From: JALNZF01 sp049793155 | GTDB lineage: Bacteria; Nitrospirota; UBA9217 | Reading direction: 5' to 3' | Assembly: GCA_049793155.1 (NCBI GenBank) | Contig: JBARBN010000183.1 | Coordinates: forward strand, 1-5,699 | Length of the DNA: 5,699 nucleotides | Shown here: positions 1-5,699 of the stretch, piece by piece | How positions within the stretch are numbered: the first letter of the stretch is position 1 | Layout: the number at the start of each line of letters is the position of its first letter | Notes under the pieces: model-generated | Told to the model about the DNA's origin: nothing | Database searches by the model: none | What the model saw: only the letters and a program-made list of their open reading frames with translations | Translations under genes and position numbers: made by a program

Positions 1-926
1 ACGATCTGTACTTTCTTGCCCAGGCGGTCGGTCAGGAGCTTCCAGCCCTTCCAGTCCTTCTCCGACATCCCGTCCTCGATGCTGACGATGGGATATTTTT
101 TGACCCACGCTTCGTAGAACGAGACCAACTCTTCGGATGATAATTTTTTACCCTCGCCCTTCAGATCATAGACGCCGTTTTCGTAAAACTCGCTTGCCGC
201 GGCGTCGATCCCGAGAAACACATCGTGGCCCGGCTTGTAACCGGCCTTCTCGATGGCCTCGAGGATCACCTGTACGGCCTCTTCATTCGATTTGAGGTTC
301 GGGGCAAATCCGCCCTCGTCTCCCACGGACGTATTGTGGCCCTTTTTCTTGAGAACGGATTTCAAAGCATGAAAAACCTCCGCGCCGATCCGTATCGCTT
401 CGGTGCAGGATGGAGCGCCGGCCGGAATGATCATGAACTCCTGGATATCGACGTTATTGTCCGCATGCGCACCGCCGTTCAGCACATTCATCATGGGGAC
501 CGGCAGTTCCCTGGCATTCGGGCCGCCGAGATAATGGTACAAAGGCAGGCCGGCATCCTCCGCGGCAGCCCTGGCCACGGCAAGTGAAACGGCGAGCATG
601 GCATTCGCGCCGAGTTTGCCCTTGTTCTCGGTGCCGTCGAGGTCGATCATGGTCCGGTCGATCACTGCCTGTTCAATGGCATCAATGCCCGTGATCGCGG
701 GACCGATCACCTCGATCACGTTGTTCACCGCGTTCTGTACGCCCTTTCCCTGGTAGCGCGTGCCGCCGTCCCTGAGTTCAAGGGCCTCGCGCTCGCCCGT
801 TGACGCGCCGCTCGGCACGATGGCGCGGCCCATTGCCCCGCTCTCGAGGATGACATCTGCCTCCACCGTGGGATTACCCCGCGAATCCAGCACCTCGCGT
901 GCATACACATCAATGATCTCGCTCAT
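1..926 (-). CDS. eno: Enolase (2-phosphoglycerate dehydratase), 3' end cut by the window edge
   Basis: Enolase interconverts 2-phosphoglycerate and phosphoenolpyruvate in glycolysis/gluconeogenesis; it is a cytosolic Mg-dependent enzyme. I translated the frame by hand from the ATG at 926: 308 codons without a stop or frameshift, then the window ends. The family is about 430 residues, so about 120 C-terminal residues lie outside. Visible signatures are DSRGNPTVE (14-22), the mobile loop SGASTG (39-44, Ser42), DGTENKGKLGANA (97-109), MMNVLNGGAHADNNVDIQEF (145-164), the catalytic acid/base Glu204 in VGDEGGFAPN (201-210), and the metal ligands Asp241 (GIDAAASEFY) and Glu284 (SIEDGM). The third metal Asp and the catalytic Lys/His residues would fall in the missing part. 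The start is supported by GGGAGG at 931-936, four bases upstream of ATG. It lies downstream of the phosphohexomutase gene across a 140-bp repeat-filled gap; I found no clear promoter there. Identification is very secure. Confidence 0.98.
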   Translation of the reverse strand, partial: MSEIIDVYAREVLDSRGNPTVEADVILESGAMGRAIVPSGASTGEREALELRDGGTRYQGKGVQNAVNNVIEVIGPAITGIDAIEQAVIDRTMIDLDGTENKGKLGANAMLAVSLAVARAAAEDAGLPLYHYLGGPNARELPVPMMNVLNGGAHADNNVDIQEFMIIPAGAPSCTEAIRIGAEVFHALKSVLKKKGHNTSVGDEGGFAPNLKSNEEAVQVILEAIEKAGYKPGHDVFLGIDAAASEFYENGVYDLKGEGKKLSSEELVSFYEAWVKKYPIVSIEDGMSEKDWKGWKLLTDRLGKKVQI

Positions 927-947
927 GGAACCTCCCATTCAATCTCG

Positions 948-1063
948 GATTTCGGATTGTAGATTCCGGATTTTAAAATCCGCACTCCGCAATCCGCATT
1001 CCGCAATTTGGTTTGCAGATTCCAGATTTACATTCCGCAATCCGAAATCCGCAATCCGCAATA
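948..1063. repeat. Heptamer repeat array with alternating orientation, including a 16-bp perfect palindrome
   Basis: This fills the spacer between the mutase and eno. Units of 7 bp follow the consensus CGCAATC. Reverse-oriented units (GATTTCG, GATTGTA, GATTCCG, GATTTTA) start at 948, 955, 962 and 969. Forward units (CGCACTC, CGCAATC, CGCATTC, CGCAATT) start at 981, 988, 995 and 1002. Two degenerate reverse units (GATTCCA, GATTTAC) start at 1018 and 1025. Forward units (CGCAATC, CGAAATC, CGCAATC, CGCAATA) start at 1036, 1043, 1050 and 1057. The first orientation switch coincides with the perfect palindrome CGGATTTTAAAATCCG at 967-982. Opposed blocks can fold into imperfect hairpins. The 7-bp period, not a multiple of three, and a break in every gene frame argue against coding. 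The function is unknown; it may affect mRNA folding or termination between the two genes. Confidence 0.85.
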
Positions 1064-1066
1064 AAC

Positions 1067-2497
1067 TCACTGCCCCAGTATGAACTTCTTGCCGGCCTCT
1101 ATTAATTCTTTTATCTTTTCCTCGGAAGAGGACTCGACATACACTCGAACCACCGGCTCCGTGCCTGATGCGCGCATCAGCACCCAGCTGTCATCCTCAA
1201 GCATGTACTTGGTCCCGTCGGCGGTGGTCTTCTTGCCTTTTACCCTGAGCCCGCCGAACTCGGTCATGGGCTGACTGAGCCGCGCAATCACTGCCGCGTG
1301 ATTCGCCTCCGTAAGGCGTATATTGATCCGATCGTTTAAAATGACGCCGACTTCCTTATAGAGCCTCTTCAGCAAGTCTTTCATCGTCTTCCGTTCGGTT
1401 GAAACCATCTCAGCTACCAGCAGGCAGGCAAGGATGCCGTCCTTTTCCGGGACATGGTCCTTGATCGTCATCCCCGCGCTTTCCTCACCGCCGAAGATAA
1501 TCTTGCCCTGCACCAGAAGATCGCCTATATATTTGAAACCTACCCCGGTTTCATACACTTCGATGCCGTGTTTCTTGGCTACCGCGTCGATGAGATGCGT
1601 GGTGGCAATGGAGCGCGCAGCGCCGCCTTTCCAGTCCCGGGTCCGGCAAAGGTAATCCAGGACCAGGGCCAGGACCTGATTCGGATTAATGTACGTCCCG
1701 TCGGGATCCATGATCCCGAAACGGTCAGCGTCGCCGTCGACTGCCAAGCCGAGGTCATAGCGTCCCTTTTTCATCAGTTCTGAAAGTTCCGCGAGGTTTT
1801 CCTCGGACGGCTCCGGAGATCTGCCGCCGAACAGCGCGTCTCGATGTCCATGGAGGACCGTGACCGCGCAGCCGGCGTCCCTGAGCAAACTGTCCAGATA
1901 GTCCCTGCCCGTACCGTAAAGCAGGTCGACGGCAATCTTCAATTTAGCCTTTTTTATGGGTTCAAAGTCGATCTTTTTTCTCAGGTCGTCAAGATAGGCC
2001 TTGCGATGATCAACATCATCCACCATCCCTTTTTGCCTTGCCTCTGCCAGCGACATGGTTTTTATGGAGTTCTTATCAATAAGTGCGTTGGCCCGCACTT
2101 CGATATCTTTCGTGGTTTCAGGCAGGGCCGGACCGCCCCAGGCAGCGGAGAATTTCAGGCCGTTGTATTCCGGCGGGTTGTGACTGGCAGTGAAGTTGAT
2201 GCCCCCCGCTGCCTTTCTGCGAATGATATCGAAGGCGACTGCAGGCGTCGGGACATCCCTGTTTGAGAGAAAAGAACGGATCCCGTTCGCTGCAAAGACC
2301 CTGACGGACTCCGCGGCAAACCGCTCCGACAAAAAGCGCGTATCATACCCTACGATCACACCCTTGTCTTTCAGCCCCTGTGCAGCAAGGTGATCGGCGA
2401 TCGCCTGGGTCACGGCCCGCACTCTGCTGAAGGTAAAATCATCCGCGATCACGCCCCGCCAACCCGAAGTACCGAACTTTATTTTTTCAATCGCCAT
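1067..2497 (-). CDS. Phosphoglucomutase/phosphomannomutase family protein (alpha-D-phosphohexomutase)
   Basis: A cytosolic enzyme that moves phosphate between C1 and C6 of a hexose through a phosphoserine and a 1,6-bisphosphate intermediate. The 476 residues match the usual 450-480. All four family signatures are present and intact: the N-terminal FGTSGWRG (8-15), the phosphoserine loop TASHNPPEYNG (103-113, Ser105), the Mg loop DGDADR (254-259), the sugar-binding loop GGEESAG (336-342), and the phosphate-binding RASGTEP (442-448). GGEES resembles glucose-specific mutases more than the GGEQSGH of GlmM, so phosphoglucomutase activity is my inference; dual Glc/Man activity is possible. The ATG at 2497 is the only reasonable start, since FGTSG follows at once, but no Shine-Dalgarno is visible in the 20 bases upstream. 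It lies downstream of the REPIN-like spacer and upstream of eno on the same strand. Confidence 0.95.
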   Translation of the reverse strand: MAIEKIKFGTSGWRGVIADDFTFSRVRAVTQAIADHLAAQGLKDKGVIVGYDTRFLSERFAAESVRVFAANGIRSFLSNRDVPTPAVAFDIIRRKAAGGINFTASHNPPEYNGLKFSAAWGGPALPETTKDIEVRANALIDKNSIKTMSLAEARQKGMVDDVDHRKAYLDDLRKKIDFEPIKKAKLKIAVDLLYGTGRDYLDSLLRDAGCAVTVLHGHRDALFGGRSPEPSEENLAELSELMKKGRYDLGLAVDGDADRFGIMDPDGTYINPNQVLALVLDYLCRTRDWKGGAARSIATTHLIDAVAKKHGIEVYETGVGFKYIGDLLVQGKIIFGGEESAGMTIKDHVPEKDGILACLLVAEMVSTERKTMKDLLKRLYKEVGVILNDRINIRLTEANHAAVIARLSQPMTEFGGLRVKGKKTTADGTKYMLEDDSWVLMRASGTEPVVRVYVESSSEEKIKELIEAGKKFILGQ

Positions 2498-2648
2498 ATG
2501 AAATAAAAAGTATCACAAATAATACTTCATTGCAACTTAAAACAATTTATTTCAAACGAATTAAAAACGGTGGCATCACGTCACAAACAGCGAGGGAGTA
2601 TTGTCCCCTTTTGGGGAAAGAGGCGACGGGGATATTTTTAAATAAACG
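2498..2648 (-). promoter_or_regulatory. AT-rich leader of the mutase gene, with a small dyad and a C4T4G4 element
   Basis: The 70 or so bases before the mutase start are strikingly AT-rich compared with the genes, as expected of a promoter region. Read on the minus strand it offers TTGCAA, a 17-base gap, then TACTTT, and other weak pairs, but none convincingly matches the sigma70 consensus. A 6-bp dyad, AAGTAT (2508-2513) and ATACTT (2522-2527) around 8 bases, sits 10 bp from the start codon and could be an operator or leader hairpin. Further up, CCCCTTTTGGGG at 2605-2616 can pair with itself. No coding frame is evident. The assignment as a promoter is inferred from position and composition only. 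Confidence 0.3.
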
Positions 2649-2717
2649 GGTAGCCGCAAACTTCAGTTTGCGTGATTTTCATTGCATTATTAACGCAGGC
2701 TGAAGCCTGCGGCTACC
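2649..2717. repeat. REPIN-like element: two inverted GTAG-hairpin (REP) units
   Basis: Two 25-bp units face each other across a 19-bp spacer. The left one (2649-2673) reads GGTAGCC and then the hairpin CGCAAACT-TC-AGTTTGCG (stem 2655-2662 with 2665-2672). The right one (2693-2717), read on the minus strand, is GGTAGCC and then CGCAGGCT-TC-AGCCTGCG (stem 2704-2711 with 2694-2701). The units differ only at AA/GG and at the paired TT/CC, so both 8-bp stems stay perfect. The outer 10 bp (2649-2658 and 2708-2717) are also complementary, so the whole can form a cruciform. A 5' GTAG next to a hairpin is the known signature of REP sequences mobilised by RAYT (Y1) transposases; no such gene lies in the window. 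It sits between the phosphoesterase and the mutase. The following 2718-2801 holds nothing clear beyond the 10-bp palindrome TGAAATTTCA at 2780. Confidence 0.8.
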
Positions 2718-2801
2718 AGACATAAACGTCAATATAATAGCTTCCCGATCACCGACCACTGGTGTGAAGTACGCGTTTCTGAAATTTCAAGCGTGTCTGC
2801 A

Positions 2802-3281
2802 TCAAATCCTGATTATCTCCGCTTTCAGCTCATTCCCCACCTCAAGTATGGCAACGGAATTATACGGGGCATGTCTTTTATCGGTCGGGCTTCCCGGGTT
2901 CAAAAAATAAACGCCGTTCACCTTTCCCCAAAAGGGGGTGTGCGAGTGTCCGTAGACGATCAGATCGACGTCATCGAACTCTTTTCTGATCATATCGCGC
3001 TGAACGTCTATTTTGTATTTCCCGTGGATAAGTCCGGCGGTGTACTGAGCAAGGGGAATCGTCTTTTTATAAGGAAGGTTCAAATGGACCTCTGACCCGT
3101 CCATGTTGCCGGCAACTGCCTCGACGGGCGCTATGGTCCTCAGTTCATCGAGCACCGACATCTCGAGTATGTCGCCCGCGTGGAGGATGAGATCGACGCC
3201 CTTAAAGATGTCGAAGATAACAGCAGGCAATGCCGGAACAATGGCCGGGACATGGGTATCGGAAAGAACTCCTACTCTCAT
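2802..3281 (-). CDS. Metallophosphoesterase, MJ0936/YfcE-type phosphodiesterase
   Basis: A small soluble calcineurin-like phosphoesterase expected to hydrolyse phosphodiester bonds using two metal ions; the physiological substrate is unknown. At 159 residues it has the usual length of this single-domain family. All metal-binding motifs are visible: SDTH (7-10, Asp8 and His10), HAGDI (34-38, Asp37), GNMD (58-61, Asn59), LIHGKY (84-89, His86) and YGHSHTPF (110-117, His112 and His114), followed by LNPGSPTD (127-134). Its ATG lies inside the end of hisS, with ATGA shared as start and stop (3278-3281). No good Shine-Dalgarno precedes it, so translation is probably coupled to hisS. It appears to be the last gene of the DUF2127-hisS operon; the REPIN-like element follows it. 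No classical hairpin-plus-T terminator was found. The family call is firm; substrate and pathway are not. Confidence 0.93.
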   Translation of the reverse strand: MRVGVLSDTHVPAIVPALPAVIFDIFKGVDLILHAGDILEMSVLDELRTIAPVEAVAGNMDGSEVHLNLPYKKTIPLAQYTAGLIHGKYKIDVQRDMIRKEFDDVDLIVYGHSHTPFWGKVNGVYFLNPGSPTDKRHAPYNSVAILEVGNELKAEIIRI

Positions 3282-4534
3282 GATACAGGCGCCGTTCTTT
3301 TCTTCAGTTCCTCATGAATGTCCTTCAATGCAATCTCGGTCTGTTCCTTGGTCTGCATATTCCGGAGGACCGCCATCCCGCTCTTCATTTCCTGATCGCC
3401 GATGATAAGCGTATAAGGGGCGCCCGATCTGTCAGCCTTCTTCATCTGGCTTTTCAGGCTTGCACCGGTGTAATCCGTTTCCACGGGCATCCCGGACGAC
3501 TTGAGGTGATGGATAATCGGAAGCACCAATGCCACTGCATCCGGTCCCAGCGCGGCAATGAAGAGTGCGGGTCGGGGAACGACTACCTGAGCGGTATCCA
3601 TGAGCGATATCGCCCGCTCGACTCCGAGCGCAAAACCGATCCCCGGTGTCGCCGGTCCGCCGATCTCCTTGACCAGTCCGTCGTACCTGCCGCCCGCGGC
3701 CACGGTATTCTGCGCGCCCATATGCCCCATCACAAGTTCGAATGTCGTGCAGGTATAATAGTCGAGTCCCCGCACCAGACGCTTGTTGACCTCAAAAGGG
3801 ATGCCGAGCTTTTGAAGCCCCTGTTCCACGGTCTCGAAATGCACCTTGCAGGGACCGCAGAGATAATCGAGCATGACCGGCGAGTCCGCGAACTTGTCCG
3901 CGTCCACCTTGCAATCCAGAACGCGGAGAGGATTTGTCTCGTACCGCCGCTGACAATCCGCGCACAACGAAGGAAGCTTCGGCGTCAAATACTCTTTGAG
4001 CGCATCCCGGTATGCGCCCCTGCACTCGTTGTCGCCGAGAGAGTTGATCTGGAGGCTCAAGCCACCGATGCCAATCCTGACGAAAAGGTCGTGCAGCATC
4101 GCCAGGACCTCGATATCGACATGAGGGTGATCGAGCCCGAGCGACTCAACGCCGATCTGGTAGAACTGACGATAACGGCCTTTCTGAGGCCGCTCATGCC
4201 GGAACATGGGGCCGAGGTAGTACAGCTTCGTGAGCTGTGCATCGGCATACAGTTTGTGCTCGATGAACGCGCGCACCACGCCGGCGGTCCCTTCAGGCCT
4301 GAGGGTGATCTTCCTTCCGTCACGGTCCTCAAAGGTATACATCTCCTTCTCTACAATGTCCGTTGACGCACCGATGCTCCGGGCGAACAACTCCGTATAC
4401 TCGAACACGGGGACCCGTATCTCGGTGAACCCATAGTCCTTAAACAGCTTGCGCGCCGTCGCCTCGAGGTATTGCCACACCGGCATGTCCGACGGCAGCA
4501 CGTCCTTCACACCCTTAATTGCCTGGATCGACAT
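3278..4534 (-). CDS. hisS: Histidine--tRNA ligase (histidyl-tRNA synthetase)
   Basis: A class II aminoacyl-tRNA synthetase that attaches histidine to tRNA-His in the cytosol; it normally works as a dimer. The 418 residues are the typical bacterial length. The N-terminal IKGVKDVLP (6-14) is followed by TLRPEGT (77-83), the class II motif 2 with Arg112 in FRHERPQKGRYRQFYQ (111-126), the HisA motif LVRGLDYYT (253-261, Arg255), AAGGRYDGL (279-287), and motif 3 GIGFALGVER (298-307). Cysteines 191, 194, 208, 226 and 229 lie in the insertion region, a pattern common in bacterial HisRS and perhaps metal-related. The C-terminal part from about 320 is the anticodon-binding domain. The start at 4534 is fixed by AAGGAG at 4540-4545, five bases upstream. 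It lies 29 bp after the DUF2127 gene and overlaps the phosphoesterase by 4 bp. It looks complete and functional. Confidence 0.98.
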   Translation of the reverse strand: MSIQAIKGVKDVLPSDMPVWQYLEATARKLFKDYGFTEIRVPVFEYTELFARSIGASTDIVEKEMYTFEDRDGRKITLRPEGTAGVVRAFIEHKLYADAQLTKLYYLGPMFRHERPQKGRYRQFYQIGVESLGLDHPHVDIEVLAMLHDLFVRIGIGGLSLQINSLGDNECRGAYRDALKEYLTPKLPSLCADCQRRYETNPLRVLDCKVDADKFADSPVMLDYLCGPCKVHFETVEQGLQKLGIPFEVNKRLVRGLDYYTCTTFELVMGHMGAQNTVAAGGRYDGLVKEIGGPATPGIGFALGVERAISLMDTAQVVVPRPALFIAALGPDAVALVLPIIHHLKSSGMPVETDYTGASLKSQMKKADRSGAPYTLIIGDQEMKSGMAVLRNMQTKEQTEIALKDIHEELKKRTAPVS

Positions 4535-4539
4535 TCAGA

Positions 4540-4545
4540 CTCCTT
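4540..4545 (-). promoter_or_regulatory. Shine-Dalgarno site of hisS
   Basis: On the minus strand AAGGAG precedes the hisS ATG by five bases. It lies in the short gap after the stop of the DUF2127 gene, so hisS can be initiated independently although it shares that transcript. It settles the ATG at 4534 as the start. Confidence 0.85.
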
Positions 4546-4563
4546 GTTCCGTGATGGTTGTTA

Positions 4564-5052
4564 TTACCGTACCTGTTTACTTTCCTGTCTTGACTGATAC
4601 AGGATATAGGCCAGATATGCGACAATACCAACATTGACACTTAATACCGTTACTCTTGGCCATGTTGTTTTGCGTATCACTTCGAAAAGCTCGACAGGTA
4701 TATACATCCCACTCGTCAGAATGGCAAACCATTCGGCCCACTGCTTCTGCAGCCAGAGGCCATACGCCTCGACAAATCGAACCCCGGAGTAGAGCAGAGC
4801 GGACATGGCCAACATCCAAAGCTGCCCATCCGATATGTGCTGGGCAAGATCGATGAAAATCCGCGGGTAGTGTCTGGCCGGATTTAAATGAATGTGACGG
4901 ACAAGCTGCTCCGCGGCGAGATGAAGGTCCTGGTGAATAAACGTCAGCAGTCCGCATCCTACAAGCAAAACGAGCAGCCCTTTTGTTGCTTCAAAAATTG
5001 ATACGACACGAATGCCGTCTTTTGAATGATCTCGAAATAGCATCGTCGGCAC
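4564..5052 (-). CDS. DUF2127 family integral membrane protein
   Basis: A small predicted inner-membrane protein of unknown function. I recognise the DUF2127 pattern: RVVSIFEATKGLLVLLVGCG (15-34), HxDLHxxAEQLVRHIHLNPA (40-59), RFVEAYGLWLQKQWAEWFA (92-110) and IPVELFEVIRK (118-128). Four hydrophobic stretches, at roughly 15-39, 77-97, 105-121 and 133-152, suggest four membrane spans, followed by a charged tail. The frame opens after a stop at 5065-5067. The first possible start is GTG at 5052; an ATG three codons later (5043) is equally possible, and neither has a clear Shine-Dalgarno. With either start it is about 160 residues, which fits the family. It is the first gene after the promoter at 5099-5128 and lies 29 bp before hisS, so the two are probably cotranscribed. 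No functional link to tRNA charging is known to me. Confidence 0.88.
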   Translation of the reverse strand: MPTMLFRDHSKDGIRVVSIFEATKGLLVLLVGCGLLTFIHQDLHLAAEQLVRHIHLNPARHYPRIFIDLAQHISDGQLWMLAMSALLYSGVRFVEAYGLWLQKQWAEWFAILTSGMYIPVELFEVIRKTTWPRVTVLSVNVGIVAYLAYILYQSRQESKQVR

Positions 5053-5098
5053 ATGATCGGCCCGTCAAAATATTTGCAGTAAGCTTGCCGATGACTGG

Positions 5099-5128
5099 AG
5101 TATAAAGCACGCCAGAAGTGATTGTCAA
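5099..5128 (-). promoter_or_regulatory. Sigma70-type promoter for the DUF2127-hisS-phosphoesterase operon
   Basis: On the minus strand the -35 box is a perfect TTGACA (5128-5123), followed by an 18-base spacer and TATACT (5104-5099, five of six consensus bases). Transcription would start near 5092, giving a leader of about 40 bases before the DUF2127 start. The near-palindrome AACGATATTGTT (5127-5138, one mismatch) touches the -35 box and could be a repressor site, but it may be chance. This is the strongest promoter match in the window and it sits where one is needed. Confidence 0.8.
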
Positions 5129-5259
5129 CGATATTGTTCGCGCATATGTCATTGAAGACCTCGCGAGAGGCGCCTTCCAATGATCCCGGTCTGGTATCCA
5201 CGTTTTCCCATTATCAGATAGAACCCCGGTGATTTCAGGTCATTTCAGTTTTTGCCCCA

Positions 5260-5289
5260 TTGACTTCTCCGTGGATTGTACGTTATGAT
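5260..5289 (+). promoter_or_regulatory. Sigma70-type promoter facing right, divergent from the hisS operon
   Basis: TTGACT (5260-5265, five of six) and TATGAT (5284-5289, five of six) are separated by 18 bases, so transcription would begin near 5296. Just upstream is the direct repeat ATTTCAG at 5232 and 5242 (10-bp spacing, one helical turn), followed by a short T run; this could be a regulator site. The promoter faces the inverted repeat and open frame at 5350-5699, which gives weak support that something there is transcribed. The stretch 5139-5231 holds nothing I can name apart from the short palindrome CTCGCGAG at 5160. Confidence 0.55.
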
Positions 5290-5349
5290 AAAAACAAGGG
5301 GTCTTCCGGGTTTTGTGTGGGCCGTTTTTGTCTGCACTTAATTCAGCTG

Positions 5350-5699
5350 ATGAGGAAGGAAATCGTTTTATTTGCACATCCCCTTCTCGTCCTGAACGAT
5401 ATTTTTGACCCGTCTAAGGCCACGTCCGCTCGCCCGCGTAAACTCGGCCTTCGGCCTCAGACAGTACGCGTTCGCCCTGTGGGACGCTACCTTAGACCAA
5501 GACGGGTGCCCAAAAATATCGTAAGGGCCGCTCCGAGGACGTGCGGGGTTAGGGTAAAGCTTTTTGATCCTGCCTTTCCCCTGCGCCGGGTAGCTCTGAC
5601 GCGAGAGACGCGCATAGTAATGCTGCACAGATCGCAGTTACAGGAACAAGAAAAGGCAGACACGGCCGAGACCTTTTTAAAAGGGCGAGGGTGGAGTGC
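5350..5699 (+). CDS. Possible unrecognised protein, 3' end cut by the window edge; may be non-coding
   Basis: From the ATG at 5350 the frame runs 116 codons to the window edge with no stop; the stop-free stretch begins at 5233, straight after a TGA. I do not recognise the product. It is rich in arginine (19 of 116) and proline, has no membrane span or known motif, and ends in a more acidic, glutamine/glutamate-rich part (SQLQEQEKADTAETF, 94-108). In favour: the unbroken length and the promoter at 5260-5289. Against: no Shine-Dalgarno before the ATG, use of AGA/AGG/ATA/CGA codons that the flanking genes largely avoid, and an embedded 127-bp inverted repeat that could explain the openness. The minus strand of the same stretch (5368-5628) is also open for 86 codons. 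A repeat element or structured RNA is at least as likely as a gene. Confidence 0.25.
   Translation, partial: MRKEIVLFAHPLLVLNDIFDPSKATSARPRKLGLRPQTVRVRPVGRYLRPRRVPKNIVRAAPRTCGVRVKLFDPAFPLRRVALTRETRIVMLHRSQLQEQEKADTAETFLKGRGWS
5396..5522. repeat. 127-bp imperfect inverted repeat (long hairpin)
   Basis: The ends are exact complements: ACGATATTTTTG (5396-5407) with CAAAAATATCGT (5511-5522). After a 3-base bulge (5508-5510), ACCCGTCT (5408-5415) pairs with AGACGGGT (5500-5507). GTCTAAGG (5412-5419) can pair instead with CCTTAGAC (5490-5497). Further in, CGTCC (5423-5427) pairs with GGACG (5482-5486), CGCGTA (5435-5440) pairs with TACGCG (5465-5470), and the tip is GGCC-TTC-GGCC (5446-5456). The ordered pairing along the whole length is what a folded RNA or a palindromic mobile repeat would show. 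No T run follows on either strand, so it is not a simple terminator. Its identity is unknown to me. Confidence 0.7.

Noticed and set aside
760..1083. 107-codon plus-strand frame over the eno start and the heptamer array
   Set aside because: Its C-terminal part is only the translation of the 7-bp repeats and its N-terminal part is the reverse complement of conserved enolase codons.
2771..2794. ACGC...GCGT around the palindrome TGAAATTTCA after the phosphoesterase stop, as a terminator
   Set aside because: The two dyads do not share a centre, the stem is weak, and no T run follows on the minus strand.
3314..4366. 350-codon open frame on the plus strand opposite hisS
   Set aside because: It lies wholly antisense to an intact, motif-complete hisS gene; its length follows from the codon bias of hisS, and its translation shows no domain.
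4959..5201. 80-codon minus-strand frame over the hisS operon promoter
   Set aside because: It spans the TTGACA/TATACT promoter and the start of the DUF2127 gene in another frame, and has no recognisable motif.
5347..5363. CTGATGAG followed by GAAA, reminiscent of a hammerhead ribozyme core
   Set aside because: There is no room for stem II between the two core pieces and no flanking stems I and III or cleavage triplet, so the likeness is accidental.
5486..5610. GGTAGC motifs at 5486-5491 (minus) and 5589-5594 (plus) next to small hairpins, as further REP units
   Set aside because: The adjacent stems are only about 4-7 bp with bulges, and the sequences do not resemble the units at 2649-2717 beyond GGTAGC.

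Overview
The window is about 5.7 kb of bacterial DNA of moderately high GC, with nearly all recognisable genes on the minus strand. From right to left, which is the direction of transcription, they are: a small membrane protein of the DUF2127 type; histidyl-tRNA synthetase (hisS); an MJ0936/YfcE-type metallophosphoesterase; a phosphoglucomutase/phosphomannomutase-family enzyme; and enolase (eno), cut by the left edge of the window. These are ordinary housekeeping genes. The protein sequences and the style of the intergenic repeats would fit a Gram-negative lineage such as Desulfobacterota or Nitrospirota, but no marker here fixes the taxon.

Layout. 1-926: first 308 codons of eno, reading out of the window. 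927-1066: spacer filled by a 7-bp repeat array whose blocks alternate in orientation. 1067-2497: phosphohexomutase. 2498-2801: gene-free spacer with an AT-rich leader, a C4T4G4 element and a REPIN-like pair of hairpins. 2802-5052: apparent three-gene operon DUF2127-hisS-phosphoesterase, with a 29-bp gap between the first two genes and a 4-bp ATGA overlap between the last two. A near-consensus sigma70 promoter at 5099-5128 lies just upstream. 5129-5349: divergent control region with a second good promoter at 5260-5289, facing right. 5350-5699: no recognised gene; it holds a 127-bp imperfect inverted repeat inside a long unbroken plus-strand reading frame that runs off the window.

How the genes relate. 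Enolase acts in lower glycolysis/gluconeogenesis, and the mutase interconverts hexose 1- and 6-phosphates for glycogen or cell-envelope sugar synthesis. These two may be read together, but they are separated by repeats. HisRS charges tRNA-His, and its two operon partners have no established link to it. The least explained part is the right end (5260-5699): a promoter, a structured inverted repeat and an arginine-rich open frame of unknown nature. I see no defence system, CRISPR array, transposase, tRNA or rRNA in the window.
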